Source of the DNA: Burkholderia sp. HI2500
GTDB taxonomy: Bacteria > Pseudomonadota > Gammaproteobacteria > Burkholderiales > Burkholderiaceae
Direction: 5' to 3'
DNA length: 64,000 bases
NCBI RefSeq assembly: GCF_002223055.1
Contig: NZ_NKFL01000006.1
Coordinates: 1,798,001-1,862,000 of the forward strand
Under the pieces are notes generated by a model. That model was not told where the DNA came from. It did no database searches and was given only the letters and a program-made list of their open reading frames with translations. The position numbers and the translations under genes are program-made. Each line of letters starts with the position of its first letter. Within the stretch, counting starts at the first letter, position 1. Positions 56,533 through 64,000 of the stretch are shown here, piece after piece.

Positions 56533-58167
56533 TCAACCCGGCTTGCCGTCGAGCTTCGGCGGCCGCAGGCTGGCCAGCAGCGTCTCGGCGTCGCGCGCCG
56601 CGCGCTGCTCGAGCGCCGCGCCGTAGCCACGCACGAACCCGAGCTGGTACGGCGGCGCAGCCAATTTTTCGAGGTGCTGCAGCGCGACCATCGTGTCGTT
56701 CGCTTCGCCGAGCACGCTCTGCACGCGCGCGAGTGTCTTGACCGTGTCGGTGCGCGTGCGGCGCGACGCCAGCGACGCGAAGAATTCGAGCGCATAGCGC
56801 AGCCGCTTCGCATCGATCCGCACCTGATGGCGCGCGGCCGTGTCGAGCGACGTCAGCGACGGTGACGCGTACAGATGACCGAACAGCCGCCGCACGCGCT
56901 TCGTCGCGTGGCGCCGCAGCGAAGGCGCGTCGCCGTCTTCGGCCGACGGCAGCGCAAGCGAGCTCAGCCACTCGAGCCAGCCGAGCGTCAGCCGCGCATA
57001 GCGGGCCGAATGCAGCGCCTGGCGCAACTCGACCCGCGCGGCCGCGCACTGCGCGCGCGCGGCGTCGAGCGTGCCGTTCCACTCGCCGTCGCCGCCGTCG
57101 GCCGCGATCAGCGCGGGCAGGCTTTCGGTCGCGAACACGTCCCAGTCGCGCACCGTGCCGAGCAGCGACGCAAGCCAGCGCAGGTCGACACCGAGCGTGT
57201 CGCGCCACCGGCGGTCGGCAAAGCGCGGGAAGAAGCGCATCAGCGTGCGCAGGCGGCGCAGCGCGACACGCATCTGGTGCACGAATTCGGGATCGTCATG
57301 CTCGAGCACCCCGCCCTCGTTGCCGAGCCACTGCGCGGTGATGTCGCCGGACAGCGCGAACAGCGCGGCGCGCTGCATGCGCACGCCGCTCAGGTCGACG
57401 GGCTTGGCCTTGACGGGCCCGTCGGCAGCCGGCTCGGCCGCGCATGCGCGATCGATCACGCTCGTCAATTGCACGAATGCGGGCCACGCACCGCTCAATT
57501 CGCGCGCCGCGGCAAACAGCGCATGCAGCGCGGCAGTGCGCGCGGGCAGTGTCTCCCAGTCGGGCGCCGCAAGGCGCAGCTCGACGAAGCGACGCGGCGG
57601 CTCGCTGCCGCGATGCAGCGTGACGTCGTCGAGCGTCATCTCGACCACGACGCCGCCGTCGTCGGCCCAGCGCCCGCGCCGCCGTTCGCTGACGAGGCGC
57701 AGCGCCGACGATTCCGGCTGCACGCTCGGGGACGGCGGCGCTGCGGCGTCGGGCGGGACGCCGTCCACTTCATCTGCCGGTGCATCGGCGGCGGCCGCAG
57801 CGGCCGCCTCGGGCACGGGCAGCGGCATCGCGACGGCGATGCCAGCATGCTCCGCGTCGAACAGTTCGCGCGCCGTGACGCCCGGCGCAAATGCCGTCGT
57901 GCGCGACGCGACCACCCGCCTGCCGTGCGCATTCGACTCGACCCACGTCCACCAGCTCGCGCCGGGGCTCGACTCGGCCTCCTCGATCTGGCACGGCTCG
58001 ATCGTCACGCGCTCATGGCCGCGGCGCATCCGGACCTGCGGGCAGATGCGCCACGCGCGCACGAGTTCGGCGCCGAAATCACGCTGCGCCCCCCGGGCGC
58101 GACTCGCGGCCTTGACCGGCCACCCTTCCAGCGACAGCGACAACACGATTTCCAGCACACGCGACAT
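56533..58167 (-). CDS. CHAD-domain protein with degenerate CYTH domain
   Basis: A 544-residue protein. The N-terminal part aligns to CYTH triphosphate-tunnel folds (TTAFAPGVTARELFDAEH, RRGRWADDGGVVVEMTLDDVTL, PPRRFVELRL) but the usual EXEXK start is replaced by VLEIVLSL. A low-complexity Ala/Pro stretch separates the halves. The C-terminal CHAD domain (about 285-540) is well conserved, with the basic His/Arg/Lys faces in HQMRVALRRLRTLMRFF and HQVRIDAKRLRYALEFF. CHAD domains bind polyphosphate, so this is probably a polyphosphate-associated protein rather than an active triphosphatase. Confidence 0.88.
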   Translation of the reverse strand: MSRVLEIVLSLSLEGWPVKAASRARGAQRDFGAELVRAWRICPQVRMRRGHERVTIEPCQIEEAESSPGASWWTWVESNAHGRRVVASRTTAFAPGVTARELFDAEHAGIAVAMPLPVPEAAAAAAADAPADEVDGVPPDAAAPPSPSVQPESSALRLVSERRRGRWADDGGVVVEMTLDDVTLHRGSEPPRRFVELRLAAPDWETLPARTAALHALFAAARELSGAWPAFVQLTSVIDRACAAEPAADGPVKAKPVDLSGVRMQRAALFALSGDITAQWLGNEGGVLEHDDPEFVHQMRVALRRLRTLMRFFPRFADRRWRDTLGVDLRWLASLLGTVRDWDVFATESLPALIAADGGDGEWNGTLDAARAQCAAARVELRQALHSARYARLTLGWLEWLSSLALPSAEDGDAPSLRRHATKRVRRLFGHLYASPSLTSLDTAARHQVRIDAKRLRYALEFFASLASRRTRTDTVKTLARVQSVLGEANDTMVALQHLEKLAAPPYQLGFVRGYGAALEQRAARDAETLLASLRPPKLDGKPG

Positions 58168-58293
58168 GGAGGCTCCTGCACATGAAGAATCGCCGGCGCA
58201 TCATCCGCGCCGGCGTCGACCGTGAAGCTGCTTCCATAGTACACGTCGCCCAAATTCGCAGGCGACGATCTGGCCCTGTCGTGCTGTCGCAGG

Positions 58294-58677
58294 TCAAACG
58301 GCGTATTGCGCGAGGCCGTTGCCGAACGACCAGTCCTCCTTCAGCACCTCGACAAGACTGATGAATACGTCCTGCTGCCGCACACCCGGCTGCTGCGCGA
58401 GGTTGTCCGCGATCGCCCGGTACAGCGCCCGCTTTTGCTCGAGCGTACGCGTGTTGTTCGCGGTGATCTGGATTATCACGAGATCGTCGCTGCGTTCGAT
58501 ATCGAGGTAGTGACGACCGAACACGAAGTTCTCGGCCGCATGCTCGGTGACGACCATGAAGATGTCGTCCTCGGGCACGTTGAACGTGTGCATCAGCGCG
58601 CGATGCACGCCGTCGACGAGCGCCGCACGGTAGGCGGCCGGCTTGCCTTCGCGCACTGCGATACGGGTGAATGGCAT
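58294..58677 (-). CDS. Tautomerase-superfamily protein
   Basis: A 127-residue protein starting MPFTRIAVREGKPAAYR; after removal of Met, Pro1 would be the catalytic base of the 4-oxalocrotonate tautomerase/MIF fold. AGGAGC precedes the ATG, and a longer frame to 58722 is rejected because it would bury Pro1. Other family features: the conserved IQITANNTRTLEQKRALYRAIADNL. The substrate is unknown. Divergent from a LysR regulator, which probably controls it. Confidence 0.9.
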   Translation of the reverse strand: MPFTRIAVREGKPAAYRAALVDGVHRALMHTFNVPEDDIFMVVTEHAAENFVFGRHYLDIERSDDLVIIQITANNTRTLEQKRALYRAIADNLAQQPGVRQQDVFISLVEVLKEDWSFGNGLAQYAV

Positions 58678-58764
58678 GGTCCTGCTCCTGTCGGTGAAGT
58701 TGACGTTGAAGAACGGAAACACAGCGTCAGGTTAGGCGCGCCGAACTATAATGAACAGTCATCA

Positions 58765-58777
58765 ATGAATATTTCAT
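58765..58777. promoter_or_regulatory. Inverted repeat between tautomerase and LysR genes
   Basis: ATGAA-TAT-TTCAT in the AT-rich 115-bp divergent region, 15 bp ahead of the LysR ATG. LysR sites usually have interrupted dyads with a T-N11-A core; this repeat is a reasonable candidate but not a strict match. Confidence 0.4.
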
Positions 58778-58792
58778 CCATTTCCATTGAAA

Positions 58793-59650
58793 ATGAAAGT
58801 CCTTGATCTCGATGCGGTCCGCGCGTTCGTGCTGGTCGCCGATCTCGCCAGCTTCACGCGCGCCGCCGACGCGCTCGGCACCACCCAATCGGCCGTCAGC
58901 CTGAAGCTGAAGCGACTGGAGGCCCACCTCGGCAAGCCGCTGCTCGCGCGTACGCCGCGCGTCGTCAAGCTGGCCGCCGACGGCGAGAATTTCCTGCCGG
59001 CCGCCCGCGCGCTGCTCGATGCGCACGATCATGCGCTGGGCGCGATCTCGGCCGGGACGCACCGGCTGTCGCTCGGCGTCAGCGAGCACGTCGCGGTGCC
59101 CGACCTGCCGGCCGTGCTCACGAGCCTGCATCGGCAGGATCCGGGGTTGTCGCTCGAAATGCATCTCGGCACGTCGACGAACCTGCTCGCGCAATACGAC
59201 GAACGCCGGTTCGATGCGGTGATCGTGCGGCACGAGCCGGGCGAAGACCCGCCGCGCGAAGACGGCACGCTGCTGTTTTCCGAACCGCTGGCCTGGCTCG
59301 CTGCGCCGGACTGGGTGCCGCGCGCGGGCGAGCCGCTGCCGCTCGCGGTGCTGGCCGGCCCGTGCGGCGTGCGGGCCGCCGCGCTGCGCGCGCTCGACCA
59401 TGCGGGGCGGCCGTGGCGCGAGCGCTTTACGGGCGGCGGCGTGGCGGCGGTCACGGCCGCCGCCGCCGCGGGGCTCGCCGTCTGCCCGCTGGCGCGGCGG
59501 GTCGCGCCGCGCACGCTGGTCGACGTCGGCGCGAAATTCGGGCTGCCGCCGCTGCCGCTGTCGCAGGTCGTGCTGTATTCGCGCGTACGCGACGCACGTG
59601 CCGGCGCCGCATTGCGCAGGTTTGCCGACAGCCTTGCAATCTCGGCGTAA
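58793..59650 (+). CDS. LysR-family transcriptional regulator
   Basis: A 285-residue regulator. N-terminal helix-turn-helix: FVLVADLASFTRAADALGTTQSAVSLKLKRLEAHLGKPLLAR. The C-terminal periplasmic-binding-like domain (about 90-285) senses a small effector: LSLGVSEHVAVPDLPAVLT and VRHEPGE. I choose the ATG at 58793 over the in-frame TTG at 58787. Divergent from the tautomerase gene, its likely target. Confidence 0.93.
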   Translation: MKVLDLDAVRAFVLVADLASFTRAADALGTTQSAVSLKLKRLEAHLGKPLLARTPRVVKLAADGENFLPAARALLDAHDHALGAISAGTHRLSLGVSEHVAVPDLPAVLTSLHRQDPGLSLEMHLGTSTNLLAQYDERRFDAVIVRHEPGEDPPREDGTLLFSEPLAWLAAPDWVPRAGEPLPLAVLAGPCGVRAAALRALDHAGRPWRERFTGGGVAAVTAAAAAGLAVCPLARRVAPRTLVDVGAKFGLPPLPLSQVVLYSRVRDARAGAALRRFADSLAISA

Positions 59651-59691
59651 ACTAACGGGTTTCGCCGCCCGCAATCTCCAGAAGAATTCCG

Positions 59692-60615
59692 ATGACGCCC
59701 GACGCCCGCAAGCACCTCCGCGCCAACCTGCTGATGCTCGCCGCCGCCGCGATCTGGGGTTCGGCTTTCGTCGCCCAGCGCCTGAGTCTCGACGTGATCG
59801 GGCCGTTCCTGTTCACGGGGCTCCGTTTCCTGCTCGGCGCGCTGGTGCTGGTGCCGCTGCTGATGCTGAACGCGGCGTCGCGCACGCAACTCGCGGCGAT
59901 CCGCCGTGAGCCGACGCTGCTGCTGCCGGGCCTCGTGCTCGGCGGGCTGCTGGCGGTATCGATTTCGCTGCAGCAGATCGGCCTGCAGTACACGCGCATC
60001 GCCAACGCGGGCTTCATCAGCTCGCTGTATGTCGTGATCGTGCCGCTGATGGGCGTGTTCGCCCGTCACCGGATCGGCCCGGGCACGTGGTTCGGCGCGC
60101 TGCTCGCGGCGATCGGCCTGTATTTCCTCAGCATCAACGAGCAATTCTCGGTGCTGTACGGCGACTGGTTCCAGCTCGCCGGCGCCGTGATCATCGCCGC
60201 GCACGTGATGGCCGTCGGCCATTTCGCGAAGCGCCACAATCCGCTCGTGCTCGCGTTCATGCAGTTCGTCGTGTGCGGCGTGGCGTGCCTCGCGGTCGGC
60301 CTCGTCATCGAGCCGGTCAGCGGCACGATGCTGCGCAACGCGCTGCCGACGCTGCTGTACGGCGGCCTGCTGTCGGTCGGGGTCGGCTATACGATGCAGG
60401 TCGTCGCGCAACGCGACGCGGCGCCCGCGCACGCGGCCGTGATCTTCAGCATGGAAGGCGTGTTCGCGGCGATCGCCGGCTGGGCCGCGCTCGGCGAAAC
60501 GCTGACGCTGCGCGCGCTCGTCGGCTGCGCGCTGATGCTGGCCGGCCTGCTCGCGTGCCAGCTGCTGCCGAACGGCGACGCCCGGAAAAAGGACGAAGAC
60601 GCGCTGCCGGCGTGA
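59692..60615 (+). CDS. EamA/DMT-family exporter
   Basis: A 307-residue drug/metabolite transporter with ten helices in two EamA repeats (AAAAIWGSAFVAQRLSLDVIGPFLFTGLRFLLGALVLVPLL in the first half; HAAVIFSMEGVFAAIAGWAALGETLTLRALVGCALMLAGLL in the second). It exports an unknown small molecule across the inner membrane. 41 bp after the LysR gene. Confidence 0.93.
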   Translation: MTPDARKHLRANLLMLAAAAIWGSAFVAQRLSLDVIGPFLFTGLRFLLGALVLVPLLMLNAASRTQLAAIRREPTLLLPGLVLGGLLAVSISLQQIGLQYTRIANAGFISSLYVVIVPLMGVFARHRIGPGTWFGALLAAIGLYFLSINEQFSVLYGDWFQLAGAVIIAAHVMAVGHFAKRHNPLVLAFMQFVVCGVACLAVGLVIEPVSGTMLRNALPTLLYGGLLSVGVGYTMQVVAQRDAAPAHAAVIFSMEGVFAAIAGWAALGETLTLRALVGCALMLAGLLACQLLPNGDARKKDEDALPA

Positions 60616-60682
60616 CACGCACCGTCCCTATAATGACGGTTCGCGTGACTTCCACGCCAACCGCTTCCGACAGGCCAGCTCC

Positions 60683-61462
60683 GTGACGTCCACTACCGTC
60701 GATCCCGCCGCCGACCTGCTGCGCGAACGCGCAGCGCATTACGCCACCCAGGCGGCGCTGTTCCTGCGCGACCAGGCGCTCTCCACCGCGTCACACGACC
60801 TGCGCAGCCCGCTGAATGCCATGCATAGCTGGGCGTACGTGCTCGAGCGCCAGCTCGCCAACGCCGATCCGAACCTGCAGCGCGCGCTCGCGGGCATCCG
60901 CACGGGCATCGACCAGCAGGTTGCGCTGATCGACGACGTACTCGACGCGCCGCGCGCCGAAACGCGCACGCTCGCCGTCAAGCCGCAGCCGTTCGCGCTG
61001 CGCGCGCTGCTCGACGACACGATCGCGCTCGCCCGTTTCGCGCTCGCCGACGCACGACAGGTCGCGCTCGACGCGACGCTGCCGGACGGTGACCTGTCGC
61101 TGACCGCCGACCGCGAACGCATCGCACAGGCGCTCTGGACGATGCTCACCGCCGCGGTCGAAGCCAGCGCAGCTGGCAGCCGCGTGACGTTTGCGTGCGC
61201 TCGAGACGGCATGCAGTTCACCGCGCGCGCCACGTGTACCGTCAACGCCGACGCGCTCGCCGATCCCGCGCAACCGCATGCATTCGAATCGTTCGCACGA
61301 CGCGAGATGCTGCGCGAGCGCGACGCCAAGCGCGTCGCCTGGACGCTCGCGCTTTGCCAGCGCGTCGCGCTCGCACACGGCGGCACGTTCACGCACGACG
61401 CGTTCGTCGACGGCGCCACGGCCACCCTCACGCTCTCCGTCCCCGGTGAGGCGCCGGTGTAA
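60683..61462 (+). CDS. Soluble histidine kinase-like protein with degenerate ATPase domain
   Basis: A 259-residue cytoplasmic protein starting at a GTG (60683). The dimerisation/phosphoacceptor helix hairpin has an intact H-box, STASHDLRSPLNAMHSW, with His38. The following domain has the HATPase outline but lacks the catalytic parts: the N-box Asn is replaced in LWTMLTAAVEASAAG, no D-x-G-x-G is visible, and the G2 region reads RVAWTLALCQRVALAHGGTF. No transmembrane, PAS or receiver domain. It may be a phosphotransfer protein or a non-catalytic kinase. 67 bp after the EamA gene. Confidence 0.75.
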   Translation: MTSTTVDPAADLLRERAAHYATQAALFLRDQALSTASHDLRSPLNAMHSWAYVLERQLANADPNLQRALAGIRTGIDQQVALIDDVLDAPRAETRTLAVKPQPFALRALLDDTIALARFALADARQVALDATLPDGDLSLTADRERIAQALWTMLTAAVEASAAGSRVTFACARDGMQFTARATCTVNADALADPAQPHAFESFARREMLRERDAKRVAWTLALCQRVALAHGGTFTHDAFVDGATATLTLSVPGEAPV

Positions 61463-61538
61463 GCAATCGGCCGCACGACACATTACAAATTCCTTTCTGG
61501 CTCTATACTGACGGGCCTGTCATAACCGGAGTGTTTCT

Positions 61539-62882
61539 TTGTTACAGATCTTCGCGCTCATCGGCGCGTTGTTCCTGGTGGCCCTGAACGGGTTCTTCGT
61601 TGCGGCCGAATTCGGCCTCGTCAAACTGCGCGCCACGCGCGTCAAGACACTGGCCCGCAAGCACGGCCTGCGCGGCCGCATCCTCGGCATCGTGCACGGC
61701 CGGCTCGACGCGTATCTTTCCGCGTGCCAGCTCGGCATCACGCTTGCGTCGCTCGGCCTCGGCTGGGTCGGCGAACCGGCCTTCGCGCAACTGCTCGGCC
61801 CGCTGCTCGACCTGATCGGCGTGGAATCCGAACGCGTCGTGCACCTGATCTCGCTGGTGTTCGCGTTCTCGCTGATCTCGTTCCTGCACATCGTCGTCGG
61901 CGAGCTGGCGCCGAAATCGATGGCGATCCGCCAGCCGGAGAAGGTCGGCCTGTGGGTCGCGCTGCCGCTCTATGCGTTCTACTGGGCGATGTATCCGGCG
62001 ATCTGGGTGCTCAACAACAGCGCCAATGCGGTGCTGCGGCTCGCGGGGCTGTCCGCCGACCACGGCAGCGACGCCCACTACTCGACCGACGAGCTGAAGC
62101 TGATCCTGCGCAGCCGCCGCAGCACGGCCGGCAATCCGGCCCAGCCGGCGCGCGGCACGTACAGCAACGACGAGTGGAACACGCTCGCGCATTCGCTCGA
62201 CTTTTCGTCGATGACCGTGTCGGACCTGATGCGGCCGGCCCATGAAATGATCGGCCTGCGCCGCGACCTGCCGCTGCCCGACAACATGGAGATCGTCGCG
62301 CGACACCGCTTCAGCCGCTATCCGCTGTTCGAGGATGCGTCGCGCGAACAGGTGAGCGGGCTGATCCACCTGAAGGACCTGCTGCTCGCGCGTCACGCGG
62401 GTGCGGCGCTGGAAGACCTGTCGGACTACGTCCGCCCCGTGCAGTACGTGCGGCCCGACACGCCGGCGCTCGACCTGTTCCGCCGCTTCCGCAAGGGCGC
62501 GCCGCACTTCGCGCTGGTCGGCAACAAGGGCGAGAAGCCGATCGGCTTCCTGACGCTCGACAACCTGCTCGGCGCGCTGGTCGGCCAGATCCACGACGAG
62601 TTCCGCCAGGGCGACGCCGACTGGAGCCGCCTCGACGACGGCACGCTGATGGGCAAGGGCAGCCTGCCCGTCGTGTCGCTCGAACAGGCGCTCGGCATCG
62701 ACATCGACGAAGGCCGTGCGGAATCGGTCGGCGGCCTCGTGATCCAGGCGCTCAGCGACCTGCCGACCGAAGGGCAGCGCGTGTCGTTCGACCGCTTCGA
62801 CGTCGTCGTGAAGAAGATGAACGGGCCGCGCATCGTGCTCGTGCGCGTCTACCCGAAGATCTCGAAAGAGGCCGACGAATGA
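61539..62882 (+). CDS. CorC/HlyC-CNNM family membrane protein (UPF0053)
   Basis: A 447-residue protein with DUF21 membrane domain (helices starting IFALIGALFLVALNGFFVAAEFGLVKLR), paired CBS domains (about 210-335; MRPAHEMIGLRRDLPLP and YVRPVQYVRPDTPALDLFRRFRKG) and the CorC/HlyC C-terminal domain. Members export magnesium or cobalt or sense Mg status. The start is a TTG at 61539 with GGAGTG ahead; no ATG fits. Confidence 0.93.
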   Translation: MLQIFALIGALFLVALNGFFVAAEFGLVKLRATRVKTLARKHGLRGRILGIVHGRLDAYLSACQLGITLASLGLGWVGEPAFAQLLGPLLDLIGVESERVVHLISLVFAFSLISFLHIVVGELAPKSMAIRQPEKVGLWVALPLYAFYWAMYPAIWVLNNSANAVLRLAGLSADHGSDAHYSTDELKLILRSRRSTAGNPAQPARGTYSNDEWNTLAHSLDFSSMTVSDLMRPAHEMIGLRRDLPLPDNMEIVARHRFSRYPLFEDASREQVSGLIHLKDLLLARHAGAALEDLSDYVRPVQYVRPDTPALDLFRRFRKGAPHFALVGNKGEKPIGFLTLDNLLGALVGQIHDEFRQGDADWSRLDDGTLMGKGSLPVVSLEQALGIDIDEGRAESVGGLVIQALSDLPTEGQRVSFDRFDVVVKKMNGPRIVLVRVYPKISKEADE

Positions 62883-62904
62883 CGGCCGCGCCGCGCCGCA
62901 CGCG

Positions 62905-63489
62905 ATGAACGCCACGCTGCCGCGCTGCTGCGTGATCACGCCGGAGCCGGCGTCCGCGTCGGCGGCCGATTGCGCGGCGTTCCTCGACCGGCTGTCGGCC
63001 GTGCTCGCGCGCGGCGAGACGCTCGTGCAACTGCGCGTGAAGTCGCTCGATGCAGCCGCGTTCGCGCGACTCGCCGTCGAAGCGCTCGCGCGCTGCGACG
63101 CGGCCGGCGCGCACCTGATGCTGAACGGGCCGATCGATGCGGCCGGCGTGATGCGGCTCGACGGCGCCGGCTGGCATCTCGACGGCACCGCGTTGCGCGC
63201 CGCCACGCAGCGGCCATTGCCGGCCGGACGCTGGGTGTCCGCCGCCTGCCACACGCGCGACGACTTGCTGCTGGCCGCGCGCGCCGGCGCGGATTTCGTC
63301 ACGCTGTCGCCCGTGTTGCCGACGCTCAGCCATCCCGGTGCGCCGACGCTCGGCTGGGCACAGTTCGGCGCGCTGGCCGCCGAGGCCGCCCTGCCCGTCT
63401 TCGCGCTCGGCGGCATGACACGTGCCCACCTCGACGATGCACGCCGCCACGGCGCCTACGGCATCGCGGGCATTCGCGGGTTCTGGTAG
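62905..63489 (+). CDS. ThiE/TenI-like thiamine phosphate synthase-family protein, standalone
   Basis: A 194-residue TIM-barrel protein. The substrate-contacting QLRVK (about residue 43) and the phosphate-binding LSPVLPTLSHPGAPTLGW (about 130) followed by FALGGMTRAHLDDARRHGAYGIAGIRGF match the family. The segment corresponding to the ThiE HLGQxD reads HLDGTAL. The SHPGA form of the phosphate loop is the one I associate with ThiE-like domains fused behind MutT Nudix enzymes. Here the domain is alone, with 22 bp between it and the CorC/HlyC-like gene. Thiamine synthesis is possible but not certain. Confidence 0.8.
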   Translation: MNATLPRCCVITPEPASASAADCAAFLDRLSAVLARGETLVQLRVKSLDAAAFARLAVEALARCDAAGAHLMLNGPIDAAGVMRLDGAGWHLDGTALRAATQRPLPAGRWVSAACHTRDDLLLAARAGADFVTLSPVLPTLSHPGAPTLGWAQFGALAAEAALPVFALGGMTRAHLDDARRHGAYGIAGIRGFW

Positions 63490-63510
63490 TTCGGAGCTTG
63501 CTGCGGTGCA

Positions 63511-63532
63511 GCCGGGCGCAGATGCGCCCGGC
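63511..63532. terminator. Hairpin between convergent ThiE-like and treZ genes
   Basis: GCCGGGCGC-AGAT-GCGCCCGGC, a 9-bp GC stem between the two stops. No T-run follows on the plus strand, so it is a weak call. Confidence 0.45.
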
Positions 63533-63559
63533 CTCTCAAACGCTTACCCGATGACGTCG

Positions 63560-64000
63560 TCATGCGTTCAGGTTCGGACGCATGCCGCGCCAGGCACCGT
63601 CATCGATGCGACGCGCATCGTGCGTGAGCGCATACCGGTTGACGTCACCCGTCAGCCACGCGACGAGCGCATATGGCGGCAACACCCCTTCATCGACCCG
63701 GTCGCGCGCCCGTGCCGGCGTCTCGAACACGACCCGCCCTCTGGGCGCATCGAACGGCACCGCGTCGGGCGACAGGTTCAACGCGATCGTCAGCGTCTCG
63801 TCGTCGGCGAGCCGCCAGGATGCGAGCAGCGCGTCGGCATCGCCGTCGCCGTCCGACTTCAGCGCACGCGCCTCCTGCGGCCGGCAATCGGACAATCGCG
63901 GCGCGATCAGCTTCGCGCGCACCGCGAGCGCCGACTGCACGAAATGCGCGCGATCGGCATCGCGCGCGGTTTCGTCGAAGATCAACGGGATCTGCGGCGT
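63560..64000 (-). CDS. treZ: C-terminal part of probable malto-oligosyltrehalose trehalohydrolase (TreZ)
   Basis: 147 codons reach the window edge in frame, without the start. The retained part reads TPQIPLIFDETARDADRAHFVQSALAVRAKLIAPRLSDCRP followed by LADDETLTIALNLSPDAVPF and a C-terminal beta domain. This is the DUF3459-like end of TreZ, after the catalytic barrel. TreZ with TreY converts glycogen or maltodextrins to trehalose. The assignment rests on the tail only, and another glycosyl-hydrolase 13 enzyme with the same C-terminal domain cannot be excluded. Confidence 0.65.
   Translation of the reverse strand, partial: TPQIPLIFDETARDADRAHFVQSALAVRAKLIAPRLSDCRPQEARALKSDGDGDADALLASWRLADDETLTIALNLSPDAVPFDAPRGRVVFETPARARDRVDEGVLPPYALVAWLTGDVNRYALTHDARRIDDGAWRGMRPNLNA

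Overview
The window is high-GC proteobacterial chromosome. Protein sequence and gene order point to a Burkholderia, most likely the Burkholderia cepacia complex. The main pointers are rpsU-yqeY-dnaG-rpoD with divergent tsaD, xseB-ispA-dxs, a DUF2782-thrB pair close to polA, a BPSS1780-type membrane protein and a DUF3563 microprotein. This assignment is inference from recognised protein families; no database was searched. I see no insertion sequence, prophage, CRISPR array or rRNA, and the window reads as ordinary core chromosome.

Layout. 1-4.3 kb: the 5' part of a sirtuin gene, a gene-free kilobase holding a candidate small RNA, a GNAT acetyltransferase, an LprI-like protein and a flavin-dependent oxidoreductase. 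4.3-12 kb: a YbiO-like mechanosensitive channel, then a TetR regulator divergent from a three-gene EmrA/EmrB/outer-membrane-factor efflux operon. 12-23.3 kb: periplasmic catalase with an ankyrin partner, a secreted sedolisin protease with a long leader, a Gln-rich DUF3300 lipoprotein, a divergent MocR regulator/PNPOx-fold pair and a phospholipase D lipoprotein. 23.6-31.6 kb: a CAU-anticodon tRNA that looks like tRNA-Ile2, the macromolecular-synthesis cluster (rpoD, dnaG, yqeY, rpsU), a YhiN flavoprotein and tsaD.

31.7-44.7 kb: folE2, the isoprenoid operon xseB-ispA-dxs, a Rieske oxygenase, a sulfurtransferase, a Tat-exported dienelactone hydrolase-like protein, NDH-2, and polA placed head-to-head with a LOG-family gene. 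45-53 kb: AMP nucleosidase, DUF2782, thrB with an overlapping membrane protein gene, the ohrR/ohr peroxide pair, DUF3563 behind a large palindrome, a PHB-depolymerase-type esterase and a PAP2 phosphatase. 53-64 kb: modABC with a ModE box and convergent modE, a CHAD protein, a tautomerase/LysR divergent pair, an EamA exporter, a degenerate histidine kinase-like protein, a CorC/HlyC protein, a ThiE-like protein and the 3' end of a probable treZ.

Functional links. Several genes form closed regulatory circuits that can be read from the DNA: TetR with the efflux operon, OhrR with ohr (matching operators at both promoters), ModE with modABC, MocR with the PNPOx-fold protein, and LysR with the tautomerase. 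The items I find most worth testing are the small RNA candidate at 819-891, the 36-bp palindrome centred on the DUF3563 promoter, the histidine kinase-like protein with a conserved H-box but eroded ATPase domain, and the polA/LOG head-to-head start codons separated by one base.
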